From Acidisphaera sp. S103 (GTDB lineage: Bacteria; Pseudomonadota; Alphaproteobacteria; Acetobacterales; Acetobacteraceae): a DNA stretch of 49,532 bases. Below the pieces are notes generated by a model that was not told the DNA's origin, ran no database searches, and worked only from the letters and a program-made list of their open reading frames with translations. The stretch covers positions 50,916-100,447 of the forward strand of contig NZ_LMUJ01000034.1 of the NCBI RefSeq assembly GCF_009765975.1. Direction: 5' to 3'. Numbering within the stretch: the first letter of the stretch is position 1; each line of letters starts with the position of its first letter. Below, piece by piece: positions 1 through 9,469 of the stretch. Both the position numbers and the translations under genes were made by a program.

Positions 1-3000
1 GCGGCGGTCAGCGCGGGTTGCGTGCCCACCGTGTCGGGATAAACCAGCTCCAGATATTTCGCGTCGATCGGCAACAGCGTGCGTGGCGTGCCATACTGGG
101 CGGCCTGCGCCAGCACAAACTGGCTGTAGGTTTCCTCATCGTACTGCGAATATGCCAGTACCGTGGCGCCCGGGGTAACGGTGAGCAATGTCGGCAGCGT
201 GGCCTCGACGTTGGTATTGGCGATGCCGATGGTGCCGGGTGTGACATAGGAGCCATTGGTCAGTTCCACCGTGGCGGTGGATTTGGGAGTCGCGCTGCCC
301 TGGGTGAACTGGACGCGATAGCCGCCCGGCAGCAGGGCGTAATAGGACGGCAGCAGTGTGTAGGTGCCTGCTGGCAGGCCGGGGATACCGGCCGGGATGG
401 TGATCTGCTGGCCGATGCCTACGGGCGATCCGGCGGAGGCACCCGGCTGATCGGGCGGCGGCGGGGCGTATGCGGGCTGCGGCCCGGCGATGATCGCGTA
501 GATCACCGGGGCGGGCGTCGGGGTCTTCATGACCGCACCGGGTGCCTCCGGGCTGAAGTTGAGCAGGGGTGTGGTCAGGGTGTCGGTGGACCCGCCTCTG
601 CCGGAGATGAAGCTGGCGCCGGTCAGTTCGCCGCCGCCGGACAGGTCCACGACCGCCCCCGTGCCGATATTGATCGACTGGCCGGCAAGCACGATGCCCG
701 TTCCGCCGCCACCCACACCAGGGAGGACCGTGGCGGCGACGCCGCCGCCGGCAGTAAAATAGTTCACGCCGTCCGCTGTGCCACCATAGGGGATGTTCAA
801 TCCGGCGGTGCTAACCGAGGTGATGCTGCCCGGCAGGAGATTGACCGCCGTCGTGAAACCGTTGGACGAGCCAGACCCGAGGCCGGTACCCTCCTGTGCT
901 CCAAGGACGATCGTACCCTCGGGTGCGCGAAGGATGCCGCCCTGGTTGATGACCCCGGCATACAGGGTCAGACCGCCGAACGCGGACAGCGGCGGCGCGG
1001 GATCGTCGCCGGCGATCCCGTTGATGGTGATCGACCCGTCCAGGTAGAACGCACTGCCCGCAGCATTGTAGAGCGCACCGGTCGTACTGCCGTAGAACGG
1101 ATCGAACCCGGCGGATATCGTCGCTGCCGCACCGCTGACCGGGTAGATTTGCGCGGCGGTGAGGGTGATGTTGCCGGACGACTGCAGACCCCCACCCAGA
1201 AAGCGGATGTCGCCGCTGCTGGCCAGATTGACCATGTTGAAGCCGGGCTGTTCCACGGTCAGGGTTGGCGGTTTCCCGTCCTGGAATGGCCCATTGAGGG
1301 GAATGTCGAGGTTGTTGGCGCCGAACGTCACGCTGCCCTCGATGTCGATCAGATCCGCCTGGACGGTCAGCGTCGCGCTGGTGCAGTCCGCCACGCCGGA
1401 CAGGCAAGGTGCCACGTTGGAGAGGGCGTCCGCGAATGTTTCAACCAGATGGAGGCCGTCCGCCGCCGGCGCGCCCGAGCCCGAACCGTTCAGAAGTACA
1501 TACGGTGCCGCGATCGTGGCCTGGCCGGCGTTCTGTGTCGCCCCGATTTCCCCCGACGTGATCTGGATGCTTTGACTGGTTTTCAGGGTTACGTCGCCGT
1601 TGAACAACACGGAATCGGTGGCGAACAGTTGCAGTGTACCGAATCCGCCGGCGTTGATCTGCGCGGCGCTTAATTGAACCGTGCCGACCGCGCCCGGCGT
1701 ATTGGCGAGGCTTTGGTCGCCGGGCTGAATGTCGGCGGGCAGCAGGCTGGGCTGTGTGTCCTGGCTGACAACGATGTCGAGCGGTACCCGGAGTAAATTG
1801 GGAAGGGAGTAGGTGACGTTGACATTCAAAAGGGCGTAGAGCGGTGTCTGTAGTGCGACACTCAATGTGCCGCCAGCGGCGGAGGGGCCGCCGGGTGCGG
1901 CCAGCATCGTACCATCAAGATACATGCCCTCGGCGGAGGCAATCTCGATAAGCCCGCCGCCGCCGGCGACCTGACGCGGGCCACCCAGTGCGGCGGCCTG
2001 TCCGCTTAGTATCGACGTCGACCCGGCGGCCGGATCGATCACGGCGGCCACGCCGGATGCGTCGATCACCGCACCGGGCCTGAGGAAAATAAACGCGCCT
2101 GTCGCGGCGCTGTCCGCATTGGCGGCGACGCTGCCGATGTCGACGGTGCCTCCCTGTAGAAACTGCACGTCGCCATAGGGCCGGCCGAACCGGTCGAGCG
2201 CGGTTGCCGCCTGTCCCGCCACGTCCAGAACACTGTCGGACCCAAGCCAGATCGACAGGCTAAGCAGGTAGCTGTAACTGTCATCCTCCGATGTGTTTGG
2301 CGGTATGGTTGGTAAGTTGTCGTTGATGACCGAGATCGTACCGCCCGGCGCGGTGATCGTGCCGTCGATGGTGATTTGGCCGTACGCCTGCAGCTTGACC
2401 GACTGGCCGGGATCGACGGCAATGGAGGCGCCGGGGCCGATATCGAGCGAGTCACCGAAGGCCGACGGTGCGGTGGTTTGGCCCTGTGGACTCTCGGAGA
2501 CGAGACTGATGCTGGCGCCCTGACGCTGTGTCAGCGTCGCCGTCACCGGATTGGCCAGGTAAAGCGGCGGCAGTGCCACGGTAAAGGCTGTCGCGGGGAC
2601 GCTGCCGGTCGGTACGGACCAGCTTTGCGCGTTGAACTGATAGACCGGCTCAACCACGGTGATCGCCGCGCCCGGCGCCACGCCGACCCCCGGAATCGGA
2701 TTACCCGACGTGTCGGTCAGATTGCCGTAGCCGGTGATGGTGTAATCAGAAAAGCCTTGCTGGAAAAAGGCAGGCGTTAAGGCAACCTCAGCCGGCAGCA
2801 GGCCGGTGGGGACGCTATCGCTGATGACGACGCCGGGAACGCTCAGCGTCAGCGTCCCGCCGGTGGTTGAGCCCAGGGAGCGAAGCGTCCCCGCCAGGAT
2901 GACCGGCGCGGTTCCGGGCGTGTCGAATTGCGCGTCGTCGGCGATCAGCGTGATGTCGCCGCCAGCGGCCCCCTTGGTGCTGCCGTTGACCAGCAGCACG

Positions 3001-5924
3001 CCGCCGGACGATGCGTTCACCAGACTGCCGGCGGCCAGGGTCAGTGAGCCAGTGGTGTCCAAAAGGATCGGACCGCCGCCGGCGAAGGCCTCCGACCGAT
3101 TGTTGGTCGGATCGAGCAGCAGATTGGTCCACAACCCGCTGGTGTCGATCACGCCATCGGCGGTCAGCACGATCGCGGGTGTGGCGGAACCGACGGTTAG
3201 TGCCTGCGCGTTCTGCTCACCGCCCGCCCCAGTGAAAACGTTGCTGATCGTTACGCTGCCGGCGGGGCTGCCGAGCGTGCCGGAAATCTGGGTCTGCGCC
3301 GCGAGCAGGTTGATTTGCCCGCCGGGCGCCAGTTGGACCGAGGAATCAACGAAGATCGTGCTGTTGGCGGCGACGGCGAGGCTGGCCAGTCCGCTACCGT
3401 TGAGCACCGAAGCCGGAATGTCCGTGGTGCCGGCACGGTCGGGGGGGATCGGTGTCGTGGTCGAGAGCGAGGCCGCGAGCGGGACGACGTCGTCGCCGAT
3501 CAGCGCGGTGGTGGTGTAAGCGCCCTGCAGCCCCTGTGAGTCGTAGTCGCCGATATAAAGCGAACCGCCCAGCGGGACCGTGGTCTGTGTCAACAGGAAC
3601 GGGTCCAGCGTGGCCGCGGTTGTGGGGTTGAGCACAAACGGTGTGTTGTTGATGCCAGCCGGGCTGGTGTTCTGGAACGGCCCGTTGACGACACCGGCGG
3701 TGATCGTCGCCTCCATCAGCGTGGTGTTGGCATCGATCACCAGGTTGCCGGCGTCACGTCCGACCGTATAGCCCGTTTCCCAGAGTTCGCTCGGCGCGAT
3801 CAGCGGGCTTCTGAATGTCTGGGTGACATTCCAGCGGGGATGCGTGACGGTGAAGCCGTCGTACACGCCGGTGTAGAGAAGCCCGGCCGGCGCGGTGTTG
3901 ATGTTGTAGATTTCGCCGTTGCTGGCGACGACATAGCTTTGCTGGACATAGCCGGCCTGGTACTGAACCGTGCCGCCGGCCAGGTTGAACAATGCCCCTG
4001 GCTGCGCCACGACCTGTGGCGATTGTAAAGTGACGGTGCCGCCCAATGTGCTCCATTCGGCGATACCGTGGGTGACATTGCCGAGTTCGCCGCTCACCTC
4101 CAACAGGCCGCCCGGCGTGTAGTCGCGGTTCTCCGGGTCGGCGGCGTTGGCCAGCACTTCGGTCAACTGACGGATGTCCACTTCGACATCGTCGTTGTTG
4201 AGCAATGTCGTTTCGCTGTTAACGGGCGCGTCGCGCAGTTCATAGGGCTCGATGGTGACAGCCAGATCGTTCGCCGAGGCTGGCAGGTCGACGCCGACCA
4301 GGCCGGAGACATCGAGGATGGCACCGGTCTCGACCAGGATGCGACCCGCGGTTGCCGGGTTGGTCGCGGTGCCCGGTGTGCCGGCACTGACCGCGATCTG
4401 CCCGCCATTGGCGACGGTCAGCGAACCCGACTGGAAATCCACCACGCCGCCAGTGGTGATCTCGATCCGGGATTCATATTGCTGATCCGGCAGGCGAACC
4501 TGATCGTTGAGTAACGGAAAGGCATACTCCGACACAGGGATTTCATTGGCCACCGCGGAGTCAGTGATAGCGGTGGCGCGCTGCGCATCCGATGCGGTGG
4601 CGTCGCTGCTGTCCGGTGCGATGTACGTCAGGCTGCCAGGCGTGAGCGTGACGCTGCCGTTTGGATCGGGGTTGCCGTTTGAATCGACGGTTTCGGTCAG
4701 CAGGTGGATCGTGCCGCGCTGAGCGACCGAGGTGGTGGAAAGGATCACGCCGGCCTGGGTCACTGCCTCACCCACCATCGTCACGTCGCCGGTGGTGGCC
4801 TGAATCAGGCCGGTGTTGCTGGCCGCGCCGCCGCCGGTGACGGCGACCTCACTGCCCAGCGTGGTGGAGGTGACATACCCGGAGGGGTAGCCTGTTGTCG
4901 CGTTCAGCCCGGTGACGCTGTAGCCCTTGCGAAGGGTGAAATCCTGGCCGGCGGCCAGGATCGTCTGGCCGGACGGCGTGGTGATCTGGCCGGCATTCTG
5001 CACGCTGCTGCCGAGCAGCATCACGAAGCCGCCACTTTCGACGGCGGAAAACGGCGTGTTGGTGGTGATCTGCGCACCTGCCTGCACGATCACCGGCGCG
5101 GTCGCGCCCGAGAAGCTGGGGCCGGACGGGTTGTAGATACCGAAATTCGTGAACTGAGCGTTGCTCAGCGCGCCGGTCGCGGCGATCAGCGCGCCGGTGT
5201 TCACCTGCGCCGTGGCGCCGAAGATGATGCCATTGCCGTTCAGGATATAGACCTGACCCGGGGCGTTGATCTGCCCCAGGATCTGGCTGGGCTGTGCGTT
5301 CGGATCACTGACACGGTTGAGCGCGACCCATGTGTTGGCTGAAGCGCCGCCGGAACTCTGGTCGAAATTGAGAGTCGTGTTGGCGCCGACGTTGAATGTC
5401 TGCCAGTTAAGGAAGGCGGTGCTCGCCGTCTGCTTGATCGTGACGGTGGCGCGGCCGCTGCTGGCGGTCTGCATCGGTTGATTGGCACCTGTCCATACAT
5501 TGGCGGATCCGGGGGTCGCGGATCCAGCAGCCGGCTGCAAACCGCCGATGGTCAGGCCGTTTGGCACCGACGCCGTTGCCGCGACCGACCGGGCCTGTGC
5601 CTGCAGACGTTGCATGGCGGCAATCGATTGCGCGGCGGTCTGCAGATTGGCCAGCGACTGCTGCACGGCCTGCATCGACGGGAGCGCGGCCGCCGTCGCG
5701 CTGGTACCGACGCCGGACGCGGACCTGCCGGCGAACCATGCAGGGGAGAACTGTGTCGGCGTCCCCGCGACCGCATGGGGTGCGGCAGCCATGGTCCCCA
5801 GAATGGCGAAGGCACTGACACCGCACAGCAGTTTGGCTCGCTGAAAGCGCAAGGCCTCTTTCCGGGTTGGTTCGGGACAACGACTGGACTGCTTCTGCCG
5901 GTTGCGCTGAGGCGTGCGAGACAT
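1..5924 (-). CDS. Filamentous haemagglutinin-type two-partner-secreted exoprotein (5' part, runs off left edge)
   Basis: Reading the minus strand from the ATG at 5924, I find an open frame with no stop to the window edge: about 1974 codons, C-terminus missing. Residues 1-53 look like a long signal peptide: a basic n-region of about 30 residues, then a hydrophobic stretch starting LLCGVSAFAILG and ending near AVA. The next 250 residues match the TPS/haemagglutination-activity domain: a WQTFNVGANTTLNFDQ segment, then GQVYILNGNGIIFG, the counterpart of the NPNGI motif, then a VNTGALIAATGAL segment. The rest is Gly/Ser/Thr/Ala-rich beta-helix-like sequence (VTLxxGS, GGxIxLxA). Such proteins are exported by a TpsB outer-membrane pore and act at the cell surface in adhesion or competition. 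No TpsB gene is visible here; it may lie beyond the left edge. A C-terminal DUF3739-type region cannot be checked. Long antisense reading frames over this gene are shadows. Confidence 0.87.
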   Translation of the reverse strand, partial: MSRTPQRNRQKQSSRCPEPTRKEALRFQRAKLLCGVSAFAILGTMAAAPHAVAGTPTQFSPAWFAGRSASGVGTSATAAALPSMQAVQQSLANLQTAAQSIAAMQRLQAQARSVAATASVPNGLTIGGLQPAAGSATPGSANVWTGANQPMQTASSGRATVTIKQTASTAFLNWQTFNVGANTTLNFDQSSGGASANTWVALNRVSDPNAQPSQILGQINAPGQVYILNGNGIIFGATAQVNTGALIAATGALSNAQFTNFGIYNPSGPSFSGATAPVIVQAGAQITTNTPFSAVESGGFVMLLGSSVQNAGQITTPSGQTILAAGQDFTLRKGYSVTGLNATTGYPSGYVTSTTLGSEVAVTGGGAASNTGLIQATTGDVTMVGEAVTQAGVILSTTSVAQRGTIHLLTETVDSNGNPDPNGSVTLTPGSLTYIAPDSSDATASDAQRATAITDSAVANEIPVSEYAFPLLNDQVRLPDQQYESRIEITTGGVVDFQSGSLTVANGGQIAVSAGTPGTATNPATAGRILVETGAILDVSGLVGVDLPASANDLAVTIEPYELRDAPVNSETTLLNNDDVEVDIRQLTEVLANAADPENRDYTPGGLLEVSGELGNVTHGIAEWSTLGGTVTLQSPQVVAQPGALFNLAGGTVQYQAGYVQQSYVVASNGEIYNINTAPAGLLYTGVYDGFTVTHPRWNVTQTFRSPLIAPSELWETGYTVGRDAGNLVIDANTTLMEATITAGVVNGPFQNTSPAGINNTPFVLNPTTAATLDPFLLTQTTVPLGGSLYIGDYDSQGLQGAYTTTALIGDDVVPLAASLSTTTPIPPDRAGTTDIPASVLNGSGLASLAVAANSTIFVDSSVQLAPGGQINLLAAQTQISGTLGSPAGSVTISNVFTGAGGEQNAQALTVGSATPAIVLTADGVIDTSGLWTNLLLDPTNNRSEAFAGGGPILLDTTGSLTLAAGSLVNASSGGVLLVNGSTKGAAGGDITLIADDAQFDTPGTAPVILAGTLRSLGSTTGGTLTLSVPGVVISDSVPTGLLPAEVALTPAFFQQGFSDYTITGYGNLTDTSGNPIPGVGVAPGAAITVVEPVYQFNAQSWSVPTGSVPATAFTVALPPLYLANPVTATLTQRQGASISLVSESPQGQTTAPSAFGDSLDIGPGASIAVDPGQSVKLQAYGQITIDGTITAPGGTISVINDNLPTIPPNTSEDDSYSYLLSLSIWLGSDSVLDVAGQAATALDRFGRPYGDVQFLQGGTVDIGSVAANADSAATGAFIFLRPGAVIDASGVAAVIDPAAGSTSILSGQAAALGGPRQVAGGGGLIEIASAEGMYLDGTMLAAPGGPSAAGGTLSVALQTPLYALLNVNVTYSLPNLLRVPLDIVVSQDTQPSLLPADIQPGDQSLANTPGAVGTVQLSAAQINAGGFGTLQLFATDSVLFNGDVTLKTSQSIQITSGEIGATQNAGQATIAAPYVLLNGSGSGAPAADGLHLVETFADALSNVAPCLSGVADCTSATLTVQADLIDIEGSVTFGANNLDIPLNGPFQDGKPPTLTVEQPGFNMVNLASSGDIRFLGGGLQSSGNITLTAAQIYPVSGAAATISAGFDPFYGSTTGALYNAAGSAFYLDGSITINGIAGDDPAPPLSAFGGLTLYAGVINQGGILRAPEGTIVLGAQEGTGLGSGSSNGFTTAVNLLPGSITSVSTAGLNIPYGGTADGVNYFTAGGGVAATVLPGVGGGGTGIVLAGQSINIGTGAVVDLSGGGELTGASFISGRGGSTDTLTTPLLNFSPEAPGAVMKTPTPAPVIYAIIAGPQPAYAPPPPDQPGASAGSPVGIGQQITIPAGIPGLPAGTYTLLPSYYALLPGGYRVQFTQGSATPKSTATVELTNGSYVTPGTIGIANTNVEATLPTLLTVTPGATVLAYSQYDEETYSQFVLAQAAQYGTPRTLLPIDAKYLELVYPDTVGTQPALTA

Positions 5925-6050
5925 GGTTAATGATCCGTGCTGAAAGTGCGCCGCCCAATGCCCAAATGGCGTCTTGCCCGGTAGCACCGCTGCCGTACCG
6001 ACTTTACCGCCGTCCCGATGGGACGCTTAAATGTCTGCCAATCAGGGCAT

Positions 6051-6080
6051 TCTATACTCATTGATCGCGCGTTTGTACAA
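6051..6080 (-). promoter_or_regulatory. Candidate sigma70-like promoter for the haemagglutinin gene
   Basis: On the minus strand TTGTAC (6080-6075) and TATAGA (6056-6051) are separated by 18 bases, upstream of the ATG at 5924. This would give a leader of roughly 120 nt. A 15-bp perfect hairpin sequence (CGTCCC-GAT-GGGACG, 6011-6025) lies in that leader and could be an operator or RNA structure. This is pattern matching only. Confidence 0.35.
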
Positions 6081-6187
6081 TTAGCGATTGGGCAATGTCA
6101 TGAATTTTTTCTTTCAGACTTATGGCCGTATCAACTTGTTTTTAACTCGATCCAGGGTTGCCGGCCGCATTATAGGAGGACTTTTCA

Positions 6188-7912
6188 TCAACGACTGCTC
6201 CCTAGCAACACACTGGCATCCCGAGCCTGACGTGATGGAGGCTGCATTTCGCCGCGTGCGGCCAGCCGCCTGAGCTCTTCACGTAATCGCCGCAGCGGTT
6301 CTTCCCAGTCACCGGCGCGAGCCTGGCGAAACAGGCGCAGGGTCGGATACCATGGGCTGTCTTCGCGATCGAGCAACCAGCGCCAATCGGTGTCGAGACG
6401 GTTGAGCAACCAGACCGGCTTGCCAAGAGCGGCTGCAAGATGGATCACCCCAGTGTCGACGCCGACCACCAGATCAAGCCCATCGATCAGCGCCGCGGTC
6501 GAAGCGAGGTCCTCAACTTCATCCATCCAGTTATGTACTGTGACCGGTCCCTGCAAAGGTTGGATTTGATGTGCGGCTTCACCCTTCTGTAGCGAGATCA
6601 AGTGAAGACCGGGCAGATTGACACTTGACACCAGGCGCTCAAGCGGAATCGATCGCTTGCGATCACCGAGATATTTTGGGTTGCCGGCCCAGACCAGCCC
6701 GACACGCAGACCGGTCAAGGGTGCGAACCGTTCACGCCAAGCCGTCGATTGCTGCCGATCAGCCCATAGATAAGGCACAGTAGTGGGAATGTTGCCGAGG
6801 TCGGTTTCAAAAATACGCGGCAATTCACTCAGTGGGCAATGGACATAGGATTGGGGCAGCGGCGGTCCGCTGACGACGTCCGAAACCCCTTCCAGTTGGG
6901 TGAAAAGCCGGTGCAGCGAGCGGGGCACGACGAGGATGATGCGGGCGTAACGCGCACACAACGACACGTAACGACAAAATTGAATGGCATCACCCAGACC
7001 TTGATCGGCATAAAGAACAAGCGGTTGATCGCCAATATCCTCCCCATTCCATGTCGGCAACGGGAATTCCATGTCCAAATTATCGTCATTCTTCCAGCGC
7101 AGGTAGCGGAACCATTGCATCCCGGGCCAGCCCTCTTTCAGCCGCCCAACTTTCAGCAGCATCAATGCCCTTGAAACGTGTGCTTCCGCGTCATCAGGTG
7201 CCAGTTCCAGTACTTTTTGCCAGCAGTTCGCCGCCCCGTCCCATTGCCTTAACACGTCCAGTGCACTGCCGAGGTTGAACCACGCGTTTACATAATCAGG
7301 TTTCACGCGTAATGCGGCACTGAACTGCTGAACTGCCTCCGCATACCGATCTTGCCCGACCAAAGCGCGCCCAAGATTGTTATACGCGCGTGCATCGTCG
7401 GGACGCCGGCTCAGGACGGCGGAGAAGCAAGCAATGGCCGCCTCATTCTGGCCGGTGTCGGTAAGCAGGTTGCCGAAATCGTTCCACGTATCGATACGGT
7501 CGGGGTCCAGGTCCAAGGCGCGGCGAAATGCGATCTCGGCCTCGGCAAAAGTGCCGAGTGCCAGCAGCGCCTTCGCAAGATTATGATGCAACTCGGAGGT
7601 ATCGGGGTTAAGGGCCAGCGCTCGCCGATAACAAGCGACCGCGTCCGCCGCACGACCGGTATCCCGCAGTATGTTGCCAAGGTTGTTATGGAAATGCATC
7701 GTATCCGGCCGCAACGCGATGGCACGCTCGATCAGTTCGATAGCCGTCTCGGTCCGTGCGGATTGGTGTGCCAGGACACCGAGCAGATGCAGTGCGTCAG
7801 CATGCACGGGGTCGGCAGTCAGGACCTCACGATAGCCTTGTTCAGCCGCGTCCAGCCGTCCAGCCTGATGATCCGCAAGGGCTCGGTCTAACAGGTCTTC
7901 AATCCAGGTCAT
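6188..7912 (-). CDS. TPR-repeat protein with C-terminal glycosyltransferase-9-like domain
   Basis: 574 aa. Residues 1 to about 265 are consecutive tetratricopeptide repeats of 34 residues (for example HFHNNLGNILRDTGRAADAV, AYNNLGRALVGQDRYAEAV, NAWFNLGSALDVLRQW). From about residue 290 the sequence resembles heptosyltransferase-like GT9 folds: LVLYADQGLGDAIQFCRYV, GLRVGLVWAGNPKYLGDRKRS, LDLVVGVDTGVIHLAAALGKPVWLL. This TPR-GT architecture is common in Rhodospirillales and is usually linked to glycosylation of surface structures or proteins; the acceptor here is unknown. The ATG at 7912 overlaps the stop of the upstream frame (ATGA), so it was translationally coupled to the now broken HAD-type gene. 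The haemagglutinin gene lies downstream on the same strand, so a glycosylated surface protein is an attractive but unproven partner. Confidence 0.85.
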   Translation of the reverse strand: MTWIEDLLDRALADHQAGRLDAAEQGYREVLTADPVHADALHLLGVLAHQSARTETAIELIERAIALRPDTMHFHNNLGNILRDTGRAADAVACYRRALALNPDTSELHHNLAKALLALGTFAEAEIAFRRALDLDPDRIDTWNDFGNLLTDTGQNEAAIACFSAVLSRRPDDARAYNNLGRALVGQDRYAEAVQQFSAALRVKPDYVNAWFNLGSALDVLRQWDGAANCWQKVLELAPDDAEAHVSRALMLLKVGRLKEGWPGMQWFRYLRWKNDDNLDMEFPLPTWNGEDIGDQPLVLYADQGLGDAIQFCRYVSLCARYARIILVVPRSLHRLFTQLEGVSDVVSGPPLPQSYVHCPLSELPRIFETDLGNIPTTVPYLWADRQQSTAWRERFAPLTGLRVGLVWAGNPKYLGDRKRSIPLERLVSSVNLPGLHLISLQKGEAAHQIQPLQGPVTVHNWMDEVEDLASTAALIDGLDLVVGVDTGVIHLAAALGKPVWLLNRLDTDWRWLLDREDSPWYPTLRLFRQARAGDWEEPLRRLREELRRLAARGEMQPPSRQARDASVLLGSSR

Positions 7913-9074
7913 GTTATTGCTGATGGCGCCTTCCTCAAGAGTGAACCCGGTGCATGCCTGATGGTGCTACCATACGTCGGGCGGTTCGCATCAATCGTAT
8001 CTGTCTCAGTGAAGTATTGATGACAGCCAGCGCTACTGGCGCGACATCGCTGCGCCATGAGGCATTTTCCCGCGGCGGCACAATCTCTAGCGTGATCCAT
8101 GCTCTCGCGGGCGCTGAACGAACTGAAGGGGCTCATGATATCCGGTTGTGCGACGATGTCGTCGAACGCCGCTTGCATGGCTGGCGCGACCGATGTCTGA
8201 TTCGGGTCGCCAATCCAACGCTCGGGTTCGTGCGGTGACGGCGTTGGATTTGCAGCCGACAAGCGCGACTTCATCGGCACCCAGATCGCCGGCGCCGTAG
8301 GAACGGAGAACACTACCGGACCGCCGATCGAGCGCGACATCGGCCATCGGTGGAGAGTGTGATTGAAGCAGGTGCTCGAAAGGCCAGCAATTCAGGCTTG
8401 TGTCCGACACCCGACAGATGGTGTGGAAGCGGTCGTGCGCCATGAGGTGCTCCACCCGACCACGCTCGTTTCGGTCAAGAATGCTAAGGAATGCGAACGT
8501 GATGAGGCCTCGGCCCGGATCGCCAATGCGTTCCGCGAGCCGGAAGAAGGAGTGTCCGGTGGCAACCATGTCGACAGCGACCGTAGCGGGCATGATGGCG
8601 GCGGCGAATATCGGATCCAGGCGGACATCCTGTGTGAGGCGGCTGATGTCGACGATTCGTGCCGGGATGCCAGATAAACGTGCGCCGAACACGCGGGCCT
8701 GATCGTCCGCGCTGCGGCTCCGGCGGGAGATACATGTCGGAAATGATGAGGTCGCTGGCGTCGACGCGGGCAACATTGGCACGAATTGGGATCAGCAGAT
8801 TGCGTTCGATCTCGACTTCCGCACGGAGGAGGATACGTGCCTTATCCTATGGCAAACCGTCGACGGTCATCTGGCGATAGATGTCGTGCAGTACATAGGG
8901 GTTTCCGATACGGTCCAGAACAGCCTGTGCATTCATTCGCCGTTGCACGAAATCGGCGATATCGCCGCATATCCGCACCATACCAAAGATTAAATTCGGG
9001 TTGGGTACGGAACGGGCAACCAGCGTGTCAAAAACATCCCAACTGGTCACGACAGGCTTGGGCGGAAGAAGCAT
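7909..9074 (-). pseudogene. Frameshifted HAD-superfamily hydrolase remnant
   Basis: The frame opens at 9074 with MLLPPKPVVTSWDVFDTLVA, where DVFDTL is the HAD motif I nucleophile region (DxFDT), and continues to HDIYRQMTVDGLP before a stop near 8847. The expected continuation appears in another frame around 8735-8840 (ERNLLIPIRANVARVDASDL, then IISDMYLPPE, the motif II region). It then shifts again (QARVFGARLSGIPARIVDIS, about 8700-8640) and finally into the frame that ends at 7909. That last frame overlaps the start of the TPR-glycosyltransferase by 4 bases, which marks the original 3' end. Related proteins combine a HAD domain with polysaccharide or glycosyl functions. At least three frame changes make it a pseudogene unless the assembly is wrong here. 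Confidence 0.7.
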
Positions 9075-9469
9075 GGGTGGACCTGCCAGTACTGATACGA
9101 GGGTCCCATTGGCACTAGACCGCGCGCAGTTGATAGCGCGTGTTTCTTACAAGTAAATGAATATCGCGGTACTGACCGCCATGGGACCCCCTTCCTGATT
9201 TTCGGCATCATGGCGCGACGTTCAAGGAACATCTTGGCCGGGCATCCACACGGGCAAAACCTGCCCATACGCCGGCTGGACTATTACCAACAGAAGAAGA
9301 GACTATTACAATAGACCGGAGAGGCAAGATATCATGTGGACAAAATCGCGAGTCCGCAGTAACGACAGGTATCGCAAAAGAGAGACCGCCGCGGCGAATG
9401 AGGACGCGACGGCCTCTCTTCGGCCTGTGCGTGATTCCGAGACAACCATTTATATCGGATATAGAAACG
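9075..9469. other. Intergenic region without a recognisable gene
   Basis: 395 bases between the HAD remnant and the Hint-protein gene. Short reading frames exist on both strands but none resembles a protein I know. A 9-base direct repeat (GACTATTAC) occurs twice about 20 bases apart near 9280-9310. The promoter of the Hint gene presumably lies here, but I cannot point to convincing -35/-10 boxes. Confidence 0.5.

Noticed and set aside
18..1673. 551-codon open frame on the plus strand
   Set aside because: It is antisense to the haemagglutinin gene, is extremely Gly/Arg/Ala-rich and has no domain; a high-GC shadow of the real minus-strand frame.
6088..6273. Short plus-strand frame with an upstream AGGAGG-like motif near 6176
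   Set aside because: It overlaps the 3' end of the glycosyltransferase gene, the AGGAGG lies inside the frame rather than before its start, and the product resembles nothing known.
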